The notes under the pieces: generated by a model | Told to the model about the DNA's origin: nothing | What the model saw: the letters and a program-made list of their open reading frames with translations, nothing else | The model's database searches: none | Made by a program: the position numbers and the translations under genes | Assembly: GCA_951804985.1 (NCBI GenBank) | Contig: OX638135.1 | Coordinates: 67,654,507-67,718,506 of the forward strand | Origin: Dryomyza anilis | Taxonomy: Eukaryota > Arthropoda > Insecta > Diptera > Dryomyzidae | Length of the DNA: 64,000 bases | Reading direction: 5' to 3' | In this document: positions 24,175 through 36,663 of the stretch, one piece after another | How positions within the stretch are numbered: position 1 is the stretch's first letter | How the letters are laid out: each line of letters begins with the position of its first letter

Positions 24175-24887
24175 TGTTGTGAATTAGCGCATACATTTTT
24201 CTTTTCTTTATGGTTCTTCACTATTCATTCAGTTTTGGATGTGGCTGTACATATGTTGAGCGCATCATGTTTTTATATCATGTTGTACTCATGTTGTACA
24301 GCAACATGTTCATAGCATTGTCCCAACGCTTCACGTTGGCAGCAATGATAATAATTTGGCAAAGCGCTAAACTTTGCGTAGAACACACCTCTTTCAAGTT
24401 AGCATCCACAGTTAACAAAAGCTTGCGATAATTCGGCAAAGCGCTAAAGCTTTACGTAGACCACACCTCTTGCAATAGACTTTATCATTGCATGATTAGC
24501 GGGCTACGTTAAAGTAAGCAGAGCAGCGTTTGCCAACAATTTTGATATTTCGCAATTGGTGTCAGCCAAAAACTGCATGTCGGACTTTCTTCAAAAGTCA
24601 CGTACACCAAAATTGAGTGAAAGTGAAAACTCACTAGAACATAGTGAGAATAGAATTTAAGAAAAACTTGCAACGAAGGTATTGTTAATACCTTTCGTTG
24701 CAATTTAAAAGATTGTAGTTTAACCAACCTCAAGTGGAGGTACTAAAATAGTAAAAGTGTCTTTTCAATAGTAAATTTAATAAACGTGTCTTTTCAACTC
24801 TAAAAATAAAAAAGTGTCTTTTGATTAATTAAATTGTAAAATAAATAAATAAATCAACTCTAACTTTACAACTCTAAAATTACAACA
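24175..24887 (+). mobile_element. 5' LTR, unit 1
   Basis: 713 bp, from TGTTGTGAATTAGCGC to AAATTACAACA, with TG...CA ends. It is followed after two bases by TGGCACAGCCGGTACG, a candidate primer-binding site that starts with TGG as expected for pairing with a tRNA 3' CCA. The tRNA is not identified. It contains the hairpin AAGGTATTGTTAATACCTT. Confidence 0.9.
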
Positions 24888-25784
24888 TTTGGCACAGCCG
24901 GTACGTCGGTACTAACCTCTCAAAGACCGAGAGATAGGAAGAAGGAAGGACGAAGGTCCCTAAAATAAAATGGTAAGTGTTTGAATTTTTTTTTTTGTTT
25001 TAAAATTCAAAAATAGAATAGGATAGTTTTCATTTTTTTTTTATGAGTAGTGTTTTAGAAGTTTAAAAAAAAGAAGAGGGACTATTTTACAACAGAATAT
25101 AGTTAAATATAAATTTATTTTTAAAATTTAAATGAATATTGTTAATATTCAATAGAATCAATTAACATTCAATGGACAATAAAAAAATAAAATAACACTG
25201 AGATTCCGAACTACGGACCCTCCAGTGTATAACAATTGAAAAATCAAGATTTTAAAAACTTTCTTTCAATTTAAAAAGGAAAATTAACATTTCCAAATAA
25301 ATAAATCGAAATAACACTGAGATTCCAAACTACGGACCCTCCAGTGTATAACAAATAAATAAAATAAAAACTAAATGATTTGATTAAATTTTAAAGCGGG
25401 TGAATACAGCACTGATCGCTGTTATGATTTAAAAAAATAACAAAAAAATTATAATAAAAAAACATTGTATGTTCAATATTTTTTTACAGTCGTAAGTTAC
25501 CGAATATACACATTATTTTTTTATTTGGAAAATAAAATTATTTTTATTTTTCCAATGTTATTGAAAACAGATTTAAAAAAACAATACTTCAATATAAATT
25601 TGAAAAAAAAATATATAGTATATAGTTATACTTCATGAGTGCCAAAATTGATTTCGTTGTTGTTTGGGTAACATTTTTGTTTTATTGAAATTTTCAATTA
25701 CAACTGATTTTCAATTACTGATGAAATTTATTTATTTTAAATTAAAAGATAAAGATAACGTTTTAAATTGATTGAAAATATTTA
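24888..25784 (+). promoter_or_regulatory. Leader with repeated stem-loop and splice-donor motif (unit 1)
   Basis: Two 45-bp direct repeats (about 25192-25236 and 25309-25353) contain ACACTGAGATTCC...CCTCCAGTGT. The ends ACACTG and CAGTGT pair, with an inner CCG/CGG stem in the first copy. A perfect 5' splice-site consensus (ATG followed by GTAAGTG at 24973) and a pyrimidine-AG acceptor (25488) are also present. The role (packaging, translation or splicing) is inferred only. Confidence 0.5.
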
Positions 25785-27495
25785 ATGACAGATGCTAATG
25801 AATTAAATGCGTATATTCAAAAGCAATCTAGCGCATTGGACAGATTTGTTGAAAAATTATGGTCGCAATTTGTACCAACAATACTAAATAAAGATAGTAC
25901 AGCATTATTAAAAGATAATATATCTAGAATTCTGCATTTATCTAAATTAGAGGAGGCAGATAAAATAGTAGAAGAGTTACTAAATTTCCAGAATTTAAAA
26001 ATTAAATCTGTTTTAACAGAAAGATGTGAATTAGAAAGATTAGTCGACGTGTTGAGAAAACGTTTAAACGATTATTGTTTAAAACGTACAGCAGAGTTAG
26101 AAGAAACAGGTAAAATAGAAGAGGAAAACATAAAATTAAGAAATTTATTGAAAGAAAAGAATATTTCTGAAGAATCAATAAATAATTCTGTCAGACGCCA
26201 GACAAGGGAGGAGTACGCGACGTTGGAGGAAGCGATCAACTAAATACGGGAGTTGAACGCGCGTATTAGATATTTGAACGAGGAGGTTAAGACAGCGCAC
26301 GAGAAATCCTTATACCACAAGGATAAAGTGACGACATTAGAACACAGGGCAACATAGGATTAGGCGAAGTTGCGAAATTCGTTAAAAATGCGGTGCCAGA
26401 TTTTGCAGATGCAGACTCATCATCGCTGAGGACGGATCTTCACCGTTTTATTGAAGGATGTGAAGTGGTGAGGGCAGAATTGAAGCCTGAACAAATGATG
26501 GAGTTTATTAAAGGCGTTCGAGTTCGTTTACAGAGAGGTGGTTTTGACTTAGTAAGTTCAAAGGAGTTTGACACAATAGATGATTTATACAATCTGTTAA
26601 GGAATACGTACTTGGAATGTAGGTCAGTAGCTGCCATTCAATATGACATTAGAAAGGCATCTCAGTATCCGGAGGAAAGTATTAGATCTTTCTCGAGGCG
26701 TTTGGTTAACCTGCAGTCGGCAGCATTAATGAATTGAATAATTTAGTTAAAAGCTCATATAAGTTAGGACTTCGGGATTGCACTTTGCGAATGCTCATGT
26801 TGTGCAGTAAGCAAACAACACTGGAGAATTTGGTGGAAGAGGCATTGGACCATGCGACGATACAAAGGGAGTCAGCAGAGTTAACGGGCATAAACAAGTT
26901 TAGAGTCCATTTCAATGAGCCCTCATCGGGCTTCATGCCAAATAATCGTAATGCATCAGGTGGCCAAGGCAATGAAAAAAAGGAGACGGAAGAGAAAACA
27001 CAAAATGTAGGTATGAAGCAGCATACACCTACATGTTCTTTTTGCAAGAAGAAGGGACATCGGAGGGATGAATGTCATACACGGAGAAACACTCCGTATT
27101 GCAGTGACTGTCGTACTTATGGACATGAACAGTGTGCAGATCGTTCGGGTCGGAATGTTTTTCCAGGACATACTGCTCCAAGGGGAATTCAGCCACCCGT
27201 ACCTCAGGTAAATGGTCAAGGTGGTATCCAGAACCAAGTCGGAGGTGCTCCAGGATTGAGATGCGATTGGTGCCATAGAGGGGGACACGTCGAGGGGGAT
27301 TGTTAAACGCGATACACAAGTTTTTCAAGGAAATAATGATAATGGGAATTTTGCAAACAGGCCTGCTAAATATTGCACTTGGTGCAGAAATGACGGACAT
27401 GTTATTATGAATTGTTATGCCAAACGCAAATATAACGCATGGTACAAAAATAGCACTCTGCAGGGAAACTACCAGGGTCCCAGTCAAGGCCACTA
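25785..27495 (+). pseudogene. gag: gag, unit 1
   Basis: The first open part (25785-26243) is a helical, charged, coiled-coil-like N-terminus of 152 residues that ends at a stop. A capsid-like part follows (26393-26737), then a frameshift near 26734. The nucleocapsid part has CCHC zinc knuckles CSFCKKKGHRRDEC, CSDCRTYGHEQC and CDWCHRGGHVEGDC, and a fourth, CTWCRNDGHVIMNC near 27374, after the stop at 27306. Four knuckles in a row is many for a gypsy-type Gag. Unit 1 ends before the protease, so it is a dead copy. Confidence 0.85.
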
Positions 27496-27858
27496 AACTG
27501 GGGACCCTTAGCAAATAGTGTAGTAAGGCCAGTAGTTGTAGAAGTTCCAAATAGCACACTACAACAAAATAAAACAGCGAATATTATTAACGCAGAAAAT
27601 GTAGAACAAAAAGTAAAAATACATATTAATGAAGATAGAAACTGCCCTGAAAATCTGGGAATTGTAGATCAAACGTCTGGCAAGACAGTGGATACATTCT
27701 CTACAGGGGCGAGTATAATTTGTAGTGAAGTAATTTCAATATTTCTTTTTATTATTAGAGCTATGTGCGTTTTATCGTCAGAAGTGTATAATAAATGCAC
27801 GATTTGTAAAATCAAATTGTCTTCAATTGCTTATAATTTTAAGAGTAAATTTATGTCG

Positions 27859-29018
27859 CGTCTCCCGCTCAATGCGTACGGTTGCCGAAGAGGTGCTTGG
27901 ATTCCAACGCCCACTACGGAAGAAGTGGTATGACGAAGAGTGTCGCGCAGCCACTGCAGAGAAAGACGCTGCATATAAAGCCACCCTGCAGTCGGTAGCT
28001 ACGCGAAGGAGCGATACAGAGAGAAGAGGAAGGAGGAGAGACATCTTTTTAGGCGCAAGAAAAGAGAATTAGATAGACGCGAGTGTGAAGATATTGAGAT
28101 GCATGGCGACCGGAACGAGGCTCGAAAGTTCTTTCAAAAGATAAAACGCCTGACTTGAGGTTTAAAGACCGGACCCTCTTGCTGTCAGGACGATGACGGG
28201 AATCTAGTAACAGACGTCCATCTCTGATCTTCTAGCAGGTGATGATGACAACTACTCCGCTGATAGAGAAGACAGCTTGACAACCCCAGTTGCTGACGGC
28301 GGCGTTGACATACCGCCGCCTGACCGTGATGAGGTCTGCACAGCCATCAACAGGCTGAAAAATAACAAAGCCGCAGGATCGGATGGTCATAACGAGCATG
28401 CACCAGCTCATCAGAAGAATATGGTCAGAAGAAAGCATGCCTAGCGAATGGAATTTCAGTATACTCTGTCCAATCCTTAAGAAGGGGGATCCCACGATAC
28501 GCGCTAACTACCGTGTGATTAGTTTCCACAACATCGCGTATAAAGTTCTAACAAGCGTATTATGTGAAAGACTGAAGCCCATCGTCAACACACTGATTGG
28601 ATCTTATCAGTGCAGCTTCAGACCTGGCAAGTCTACCATTGCGCCAAATCCAGGAAAAGACCAAAGAGAGGCATATCGACACCCACCACCACTTCGTCGA
28701 CTACAAAGCTGCTTTCGACTGTCCGATAAGAAGTCGCCTATACGCCACCATGTCTGTGTTCGGTATACCTGCGAAACTTATAAGGTTTTGGATGAAAGCG
28801 CTCCAGCAATAAAGGTGTTCAATTCTGTACCCAGTGGTGGTCAACGTAGGAGAGGGCATCCGAATCTCCGGTGGAGCGATCAAGTGCGAGACAGCCTGAC
28901 AAAACTTGGAGTGTAAAACTGGCGCCAGCGCGCGCAATGCAGAAGCGACTGGCGAGGGGTGATTGCTGCGGGCGAAACCCATCATGGGTTGTAATGGCCA
29001 AATAAGTAAGTAAGTAAG
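27859..29018 (+). pseudogene. LINE A 3' fragment in duplication unit 2
   Basis: Same sequence as 22557-23716: a linker, the RT N-terminal part and the C-terminal tail without the YADD palm. It starts abruptly in mid-frame at the duplication junction. Confidence 0.9.
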
Positions 29019-29476
29019 CATTTTTTTCATTATTTTTCACAATTATTTTGATTATAATCAAATATATTAGGATACTCATAACTAGAAGTGTCAAAAATAT
29101 AATTTGATTCAGTTTTTTCAACATCTTCATAAATGTCTTTATAGAAATCAATAGAATGAACTTCAATTTCAAACGAGTCTGTATCCGTATATACTAAATA
29201 AATATTTGAATTAAATTTGTTTTTCAAGTAGTTATAATAAAATTCATACATTTTTAATTTTGATGGATCTAATTCACAAAACCCTGTATATATTTGTTTA
29301 CTTACTCTTCTTTACTCTGAACAGTTTAGATTCAATGATCACTATATTTTCATCCATAATGGTTTGGCTATGAAAAGCTGGACTTGCTATTAAAGCTCTT
29401 GCTCCTTTTACTTTTCCTAAATTCTCCCAGTTACATGAAATGTTGCCATTCTTTCTTTTTTGAACATTTTCCATAG
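29019..29476 (-). pseudogene. polB: Polinton/Maverick PolB palm piece (unit 2)
   Basis: Duplicate of 23717-24174, with the same YTDTDS motif and the same frameshift. The shared damage shows that the PolB copy was already dead when the block was duplicated. Confidence 0.85.
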
Positions 29477-30189
29477 TGTTGTGAATTAGCGCATACATTT
29501 TTCTTTTCTTTATGGTTCTTCACTATTCATTCAGTTTTGGATGTGGCTGTACATATGTTGAGCGCATCATGTTTTTATATCATGTTGTACTCATGTTGTA
29601 CAGCAACATGTTCATAGCATTGTCCCAACGCTTCACGTTGGCAGCAATGATAATAATTTGGCAAAGCGCTAAACTTTGCGTAGAACACACCTCTTTCAAG
29701 TTAGCATCCACAGTTAACAAAAGCTTGCGATAATTCGGCAAAGCGCTAAAGCTTTACGTAGACCACACCTCTTGCAATAGACTTTATCATTGCATGATTA
29801 GCGGGCTACGTTAAAGTAAGCAGAGCAGCGTTTGCCAACAATTTTGATATTTCGCAATTGGTGTCAGCCAAAAACTGCATGTCGGACTTTCTTCAAAAGT
29901 CACGTACACCAAAATTGAGTGAAAGTGAAAACTCACTAGAACATAGTGAGAATAGAATTTAAGAAAAACTTGCAACGAAGGTATTGTTAATACCTTTCGT
30001 TGCAATTTAAAAGATTGTAGTTTAACCAACCTCAAGTGGAGGTACTAAAATAGTAAAAGTGTCTTTTCAATAGTAAATTTAATAAACGTGTCTTTTCAAC
30101 TCTAAAAATAAAAAAGTGTCTTTTGATTAATTAAATTGTAAAATAAATAAATAAATCAACTCTAACTTTACAACTCTAAAATTACAACA
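29477..30189 (+). mobile_element. 5' LTR, unit 2
   Basis: Duplicate of 24175-24887. This is the LTR physically linked to the full gag-pol of the element. Confidence 0.9.
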
Positions 30190-31086
30190 TTTGGCACAGC
30201 CGGTACGTCGGTACTAACCTCTCAAAGACCGAGAGATAGGAAGAAGGAAGGACGAAGGTCCCTAAAATAAAATGGTAAGTGTTTGAATTTTTTTTTTTGT
30301 TTTAAAATTCAAAAATAGAATAGGATAGTTTTCATTTTTTTTTTATGAGTAGTGTTTTAGAAGTTTAAAAAAAAGAAGAGGGACTATTTTACAACAGAAT
30401 ATAGTTAAATATAAATTTATTTTTAAAATTTAAATGAATATTGTTAATATTCAATAGAATCAATTAACATTCAATGGACAATAAAAAAATAAAATAACAC
30501 TGAGATTCCGAACTACGGACCCTCCAGTGTATAACAATTGAAAAATCAAGATTTTAAAAACTTTCTTTCAATTTAAAAAGGAAAATTAACATTTCCAAAT
30601 AAATAAATCGAAATAACACTGAGATTCCAAACTACGGACCCTCCAGTGTATAACAAATAAATAAAATAAAAACTAAATGATTTGATTAAATTTTAAAGCG
30701 GGTGAACACAGCACTGATCGCTGTTATGATTTAAAAAAATAACAAAAAAATTATAATAAAAAAACATTGTATGTTCAATATTTTTTTACAGTCGTAAGTT
30801 ACCGAATATACACATTATTTTTTTATTTGGAAAATAAAATTATTTTTATTTTTCCAATGTTATTGAAAACAGATTTAAAAAAACAATACTTCAATATAAA
30901 TTTGAAAAAAAAATATATAGTATATAGTTATACTTCATGAGTGCCAAAATTGATTTCGTTGTTGTTTGGGTAACATTTTTGTTTTATTGAAATTTTCAAT
31001 TACAACTGATTTTCAATTACTGATGAAATTTATTTATTTTAAATTAAAAGATAAAGATAACGTTTTAAATTGATTGAAAATATTTA
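30190..31086 (+). promoter_or_regulatory. Leader (unit 2)
   Basis: Duplicate of 24888-25784, with the candidate primer-binding site, the ATG/GTAAGTG splice-donor motif and the two 45-bp stem-loop repeats. It differs at 30707 (C instead of T). Confidence 0.5.
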
Positions 31087-33716
31087 ATGACAGATGCTAA
31101 TGAATTAAATGCGTATATTCAAAAGCAATCTAGCGCATTGGACAGATTTGTTGAAAAATTATGGTCGCAATTTGTACCAACAATACTAAATAAAGATAGT
31201 ACAGCATTATTAAAAGATAATATATCTAGAATTCTGCATTTATCTAAATTAGAGGAGGCAGATAAAATAGTAGAAGAGTTACTAAATTTCCAGAATTTAA
31301 AAATTAAATCTGTTTTAACAGAAAGATGTGAATTAGAAAGATTAGTCGACGTGTTGAGAAAACGTTTAAACGATTATTGTTTAAAACGTACAGCAGAGTT
31401 AGAAGAAACAGGTAAAATAGAAGAGGAAAACATAAAATTAAGAAATTTATTGAAAGAAAAGAATATTTCTGAAGAATCAATAAATAATTCTGTCAGACGC
31501 CAGACAAGGGAGGAGTACGCGACGTTGGAGGAAGCGATCAACTAAATACGGGAGTTGAACGCGCGTATTAGATATTTGAACGAGGAGGTTAAGACAGCGC
31601 ACGAGAAATCCTTATACCACAAGGATAAAGTGACGACATTAGAACACAGGGCAACATAGGATTAGGCGAAGTTGCGAAATTCGTTAAAAATGCGGTGCCA
31701 GATTTTGCAGATGCAGACTCATCATCGCTGAGGACGGATCTTCACCGTTTTATTGAAGGATGTGAAGTGGTGAGGGCAGAATTGAAGCCTGAACAAATGA
31801 TGGAGTTTATTAAAGGCGTTCGAGTTCGTTTACAGAGAGGTGGTTTTGACTTAGTAAGTTCAAAGGAGTTTGACACAATAGATGATTTATACAATCTGTT
31901 AAGGAATACGTACTTGGAATGTAGGTCAGTAGCTGCCATTCAATATGACATTAGAAAGGCATCTAAGTATCCGGAGGAAAGTATTAGATCTTTCTCGAGG
32001 CGTTTGGTTAACCTGCAGTCGGCAGCATTAATGAATTGAATAATTTAGTTAAAAGCTCATATAAGTTAGGACTTCGGGATTGCACTTTGCGAATGCTCAT
32101 GTTGTGCAGTAAGCAAACAACACTGGAGAATTTGGTGGAAGAGGCATTGGACCATGCGACGATACAAAGGGAGTCAGCAGAGTTAACGGGCATAAACAAG
32201 TTTAGAGTCCATTTCAATGAGCCCTCATCGGGCTTCATGCCAAATAATCGTAATGCATCAGGTGGCCAAGGCAATGAAAAAAAGGAGACGGAAGAGAAAA
32301 CACAAAATGTAGGTATGAAGCAGCATACACCTACATGTTCTTTTTGCAAGAAGAAGGGACATCGGAGGGATGAATGTCATACACGGAGAAACACTCCGTA
32401 TTGCAGTGACTGTCGTACTTATGGACATGAACAGTGTGCAGATCGTTCGGGTCGGAATGTTTTTCCAGGACATACTGCTCCAAGGGGAATTCAGCCACCC
32501 GTACCTCAGGTAAATGGTCAAGGTGGTATCCAGAACCAAGTCGGAGGTGCTCCAGGATTGAGATGCGATTGGTGCCATAGAGGGGGACACGTCGAGGGGG
32601 ATTGTTAAACGCGATACACAAGTTTTTCAAGGAAATAATGATAATGGGAATTTTGCAAACAGGCCTGCTAAATATTGCACTTGGTGCAGAAATGACGGAC
32701 ATGTTATTATGAATTGTTATGCCAAACGCAAATATAACGCATGGTACAAAAATAGCACTCTGCAGGGAAACTACCAGGGTCCCAGTCAAGGCCACTAAAC
32801 TGGGGACCCTTAGCAAATAGTGTAGTAAGGCCAGTAGTTGTAGAAGTTCCAAATAGCACACTACAACAAAATAAAACAGCGAATATTATTAACGCAGAAA
32901 ATGTAGAACAAAAAGTAAAAATACATATTAATGAAGATAGAAACTGCCCTGAAAATCTGGGAATTGTAGATCAAACGTCTGGCAAGACAGTGGATACATT
33001 CTCTACAGGGGCGAGTATAATTTGTAGTGAAGTAATTTCAATATTTCTTTTTATTATTAGAGCTATGTGCGTTTTATCGTCAGAAGTGTATAATAAATGC
33101 ACGATTTGTAAAATCAAATTGTCTTCAATTGCTTATAATTTTAAGAGTAAATTTATGTCGAGAAAAATGAAATTAGATTCACAGTTAGGCATGCATCGTA
33201 AAATATTTAACCGGCATGGAGAGTGTTTCAAGATATCCGATACGAGTGATGTGTTCATTGAAGAACCATGCGAGGCAGCAAAAAATGGAAAACTTACTTT
33301 GTTAGTGGATTCTGGAGCTGAGGCCAGCGTGATTAAAGAAAATAGGATGGCACATTTGCCGAATTTTAATAAAAATATTCAGAAAGATTGTCGTGTTGCT
33401 TTTGGTGGATGCGTTAGAACCTTAGGCTCCACTAAGATTCAGCACACAAACATAGAAAACCTGAGTTTAACGCTACACGTTGTGTCGCTTGAACAAGCAG
33501 ATGGAATAGTCGGGCGTGACAATTTCTGGAACAGATCTATAATAAATGCGTTAAATAAAAAAAATACATTTTTTGATGAAGACAAAAATCATCTTGTTAA
33601 ATTTCCATTAAAATCATTGCAAGACATAGAAAATATTAATTTTAATCAACAAATGAGGGTCCAGCCCAGAACAGCCATGGTTGCATCACTGCCGTTAAGG
33701 AAGAAGAATTCCTAAG
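31087..33716 (+). pseudogene. gag: gag-protease, unit 2
   Basis: Same gag with the coiled N-terminus, capsid and four zinc knuckles (one residue change, Q to K, from the base at 31965). It continues through 33160 into an aspartic protease: LTLLVDSGAEASVI near 33295 has the D-S-G active site, and VGRDNFWN near 33510 fits the C-terminal half. The last open part runs 32990-33715. It stops where the SINE-linked repeat is inserted (33717). Confidence 0.85.
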
Positions 33717-34302
33717 AATTTTACTCTCGAAGCTTATCTACCAAGAGGTAGCGCTGTGAAGAAAAACATTTTCTATTAATTTTTTTCATGTTGCATTTGC
33801 TGGTGTTTGAACCAGCGACGTTTCGGCTGGTTCGACACTAACCTTCTGAGTCACCGACATAGTATATGGTAATGCAAATTTTATATCATTATAGCGTAAT
33901 TATTTTAAATTTTCCCACACAAATTTTACAAATGACATACAGTTAATCAAAAAAGTTAAAGTACACTCTATTATTTACTGCAAAAGTAAGTAAAAACCCT
34001 TATAATGTTCATATTTTTTTAAAATATCGACTATTTAAGATTCTTGGATATCTTGTTAACAATAATCTGTCAAAAAAAATAATATATTGTAATGAAATAC
34101 AAAACATGTTGCAATAAAACTTACAAATCTTATAATATTGTGTCAAAAAAGTTTACGTACAAAACTGTAATAAGTGCCGTAATAATACATAAATACGGAA
34201 AACAATGTTTGTATTGTCATCAAGCAATTGAATAGGTTGCTGAAATACTTATTTTGAATTTTAAATTATTTTATTTTAAACAATTCGGTGTGCCTAGTTT
34301 AA

Positions 34303-35300
34303 ATGGGTAAAGGACGTGAAATTTCGCTGGAAATACCTCAATTAATTATTAAATTGTATTTGGAAAAAAATCCTGCCAATTTGCTGAATTATTGGTAACC
34401 ACATTCCAGTGTCCAAACAATAATAAAATCTTATGGTAACTCGGGAAGTTTACAACCAAACCCACGTTCAGGCAGACCGAAGAAGTTGACTTCAAAAGAA
34501 GAGCGTTTCATTGTCAGTACAGTGCAAAAATTCCAAAAAATCTGCACCAAAAATAGCTGCAGATATTGAACAATCCTTTTCAAAATCAGTAAATCCACAA
34601 ACCGTCCGCAATGTGCTTCATCATGCCGGTTATAATGGAAGAGTAGCTAGACGTAAACCATATATTTCCGTATTACATAAGAAGAAAAGGGTGGATTTCG
34701 CAAAGGAATACTTGAACAAGACGGAGGATTTTTGGAATTATGTGGTTTTCAGTGATGAATCAAAATACAATATATTTGGATCCGATGGGCGTACCATGGA
34801 GTGGAGAAAACCCAATAAACAATTTGAAAAGGAAATTTTGTTGCTGACAGTAAAACATGGTGGAGGAAATGTTATGGGTTGGGGGTGTATGTCGGCATTT
34901 GGAGTTGGGAATTTAGTATTTATTGATAGTAGAATGAACAAAATGGATTATCTGAATATTTTGAAAGATAATTTAACTGCCAGTGTGGACAAAATGGGGA
35001 TAGAGAGATCTAAATACCGATTTCAACAAGACAACGATCTCAAATACATATCTTTAGTAGTAAAAGAATGGATGCTGTATAATGTACCACAGCAACTAAA
35101 GACTCCTCCCCAATCTCCGGATTGAACATATATGGGAACTTCTTGAGAGACGCATAAGAAAACACGAGATTTCGTCCCCCGATTCTTTAACTGAAGAGTG
35201 GAATAAAATCAGCGCATATGATACAAAAAATCTGGTTTTAAGCATGAATCGTCGTATGAAAGCAGTTATTAATTCCAAGGGTTACCCTACAAAATATTAA
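34303..35300 (+). pseudogene. Tc1-like transposase, broken
   Basis: DDE transposase of about 330 codons in several frames. The N-terminal helix-turn-helix part starts MGKGREISLEIPQL and has a stop near 34398. SGRPKKLTSKEE follows, then after a frameshift the long part 34511-35125. The first catalytic Asp is in VVFSDESKYN, and the second in RFQQDN. After another frameshift near 35120, HIWELLERRIRKH supplies the third-acid region. The frame ends at 35300. Stops and shifts make it inactive. Confidence 0.85.
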
Positions 35301-35411
35301 TAATAAAATATATATTTTTTTAATTAATTAACTAAATGTACGTAAACTTTTTTGATTTAAAATTTTTGGGATTTTGTTTGTTTTTCTTAGTAAATATCCT
35401 TTTCTACTTTT

Positions 35412-36264
35412 TATACCCTACACTAAGAGTGAAAGGGTATATTCAGTTTGGTACGCCGTTTGTAACACCCAGAAGGAAGCATCTCCGGTATGGAAAAGTA
35501 TATATATTCTTGATCAGCATGACCTCCTGAGTCGATTTAGCGATGTCCGTCTGTCTGTCCGTCTGTCTGTCTGTCTGTTGAAATCCCTACTACTTTTAAA
35601 ATTGAAGAGCTAGATAAATGAAACTTATAACTTAGATTACTAATATACCTGATAGTATATATATTCTTGATCAGCATGACCTCCTGAGTCGATTTAGCGA
35701 TGTCCGTCTGTCCGCCTGTCTGTCCGTCTGTCTGTCTGTCTGTTGAAATCCCTACTACTTTTAAAATTGAAGAGCTAGATAAATGAAACTTATAACTTAG
35801 ATTACTAAAATTGGCGAGATCGGTCCATTGTGACCTATGATCCGACCACTTATGTTCAAATACCTCATATAAAATGTACATATAAAGATCAATTTTTATG
35901 TATACGTGCTTAGGTAAACTTTTTTGGTCAAATATATATTGATATCATGCTCAAATATATGATAATAATGTTTTCCGGCTAAAGGCTTGTGGTTCACAAA
36001 AAAAAAATCGAAATTCGGTACACCTACCCATTTGTAAATATGGGTATCAAATGAATGGAAATTCTTCAGCGATTGAATGTTTGTAGTTATTTTCAGGATT
36101 CGTATACCCTGGTGACCTATATATCACTTTGAATGGTAACCACACATATGTGTAGGGTATTTATAGTCGGCTTAGACCGACTATAATTTTGATAATCCTA
36201 ACTATCATAATTACACCTACTTTAAAATTTCCCATGTGATCTAACCTTCCCAACTGGTTAATGT
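35412..36264 (+). repeat. Fly repeat, extended form, copy 1
   Basis: It starts ATACCCTACACTAAGAG, has GTGTAGGGTAT at 36150-36160, then a shared extension (TATAGTCGGCTTAGACCGAC, a small palindrome) ending CTTCCCAACTGG. A 157-bp segment (TTGATCAGCATGACCTCC through a CTGTCTGTC run to AACTTAGATTACTAA) is tandemly duplicated. Copies are at 40500-41176 and 41313-41924 on the minus strand. Confidence 0.8.
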
Positions 36265-36663
36265 TTATATATGATGAAAAATAATTAACCTCATCTATTC
36301 ATCAACAAAATAAAATATTTAACTCTAATAATATTGAACATATTAACATCTTTTACTATCATTTCTTTTCAATAGTAGCCTGTACGAAAACTTTGTTGAT
36401 TAACTGTATATAAAAACATAAAAGCAACGCAATATGATTTTGAAAAAAATTTATTTCAATAAAAAGCTCCAATTTTCGTCTAAAAATTGGAAACATAAAA
36501 ATTTTCCACAGAAAATTGTTTGTTGTACTAATTTTCTGTGAAATTTTGAGAACATTATAATATTCCTTATTTAAGTAACAATGTAATCGTATTCGTTTAA
36601 AAGTGATATATACTTTTTTTCGTAAGACAATTTTAATATAATAGTTTTCGTAAGGGGCGTCGA

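Larger units (their letters stand above)
22557..27858 (+). repeat. 5302-bp tandem duplication, unit 1
   Basis: Every feature from CGTCTCCCGCTCAATGCG at 22557 to TTTATGTCG at 27858 recurs 5302 bp downstream. The unit covers the 3' part of LINE A copy 2, a Polinton PolB fragment, the 5' LTR, leader and gag up to the start of the protease region. The two differences seen are T25405/C30707 and C26663/A31965. Confidence 0.95.
27859..33160 (+). repeat. 5302-bp tandem duplication, unit 2
   Basis: Head-to-tail repeat of 22557-27858. The junction at 27858/27859 joins gag-pol sequence (TTTATGTCG) to the middle of LINE A (CGTCTCCCGC) without shared bases. Unit 2 then runs on into the rest of the LTR element (AGAAAAATG after 33160). 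Confidence 0.95.
33940..36406 (+). mobile_element. Tc1-like DNA transposon with IR/DR ends
   Basis: It starts CAGTTAATCAAAAAAG and ends as its complement (GTTGATTAACTG), each next to a TA (33938-33939, 36407-36408), the standard Tc1/mariner target. Inner repeats of the end motif (CAAAAAAGTTTACGTAC) are at about 34147 and 35340, so each end has two repeats, an IR/DR arrangement. A fly repeat (35412-36264) is inserted between the transposase and the right end. Confidence 0.8.
33717..36663 (-). mobile_element. SINE-linked repeat inserted in pol, itself interrupted
   Basis: Read on the minus strand from ATCGACGCCCCTTACG (36663), it has about 250 bp of AT-rich body (copy of 690-950), then GGTGACTCAGAAGGTTAGTG and a TpsiC-like B-box segment (CGTCGCTGGTTCAAACACCA), then GAGGTAGCGC-like and GAGAGTAAAA tail sequence (33717) as in the SINE at 3001. 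Between body and head lies a Tc1-like element (33940-36406). It separates the protease and RT coding parts of the LTR element. Confidence 0.75.

Noticed and set aside
27029..27559. 176-codon minus-strand frame
   Set aside because: It is antisense to the gag zinc-knuckle region, with no features of its own.
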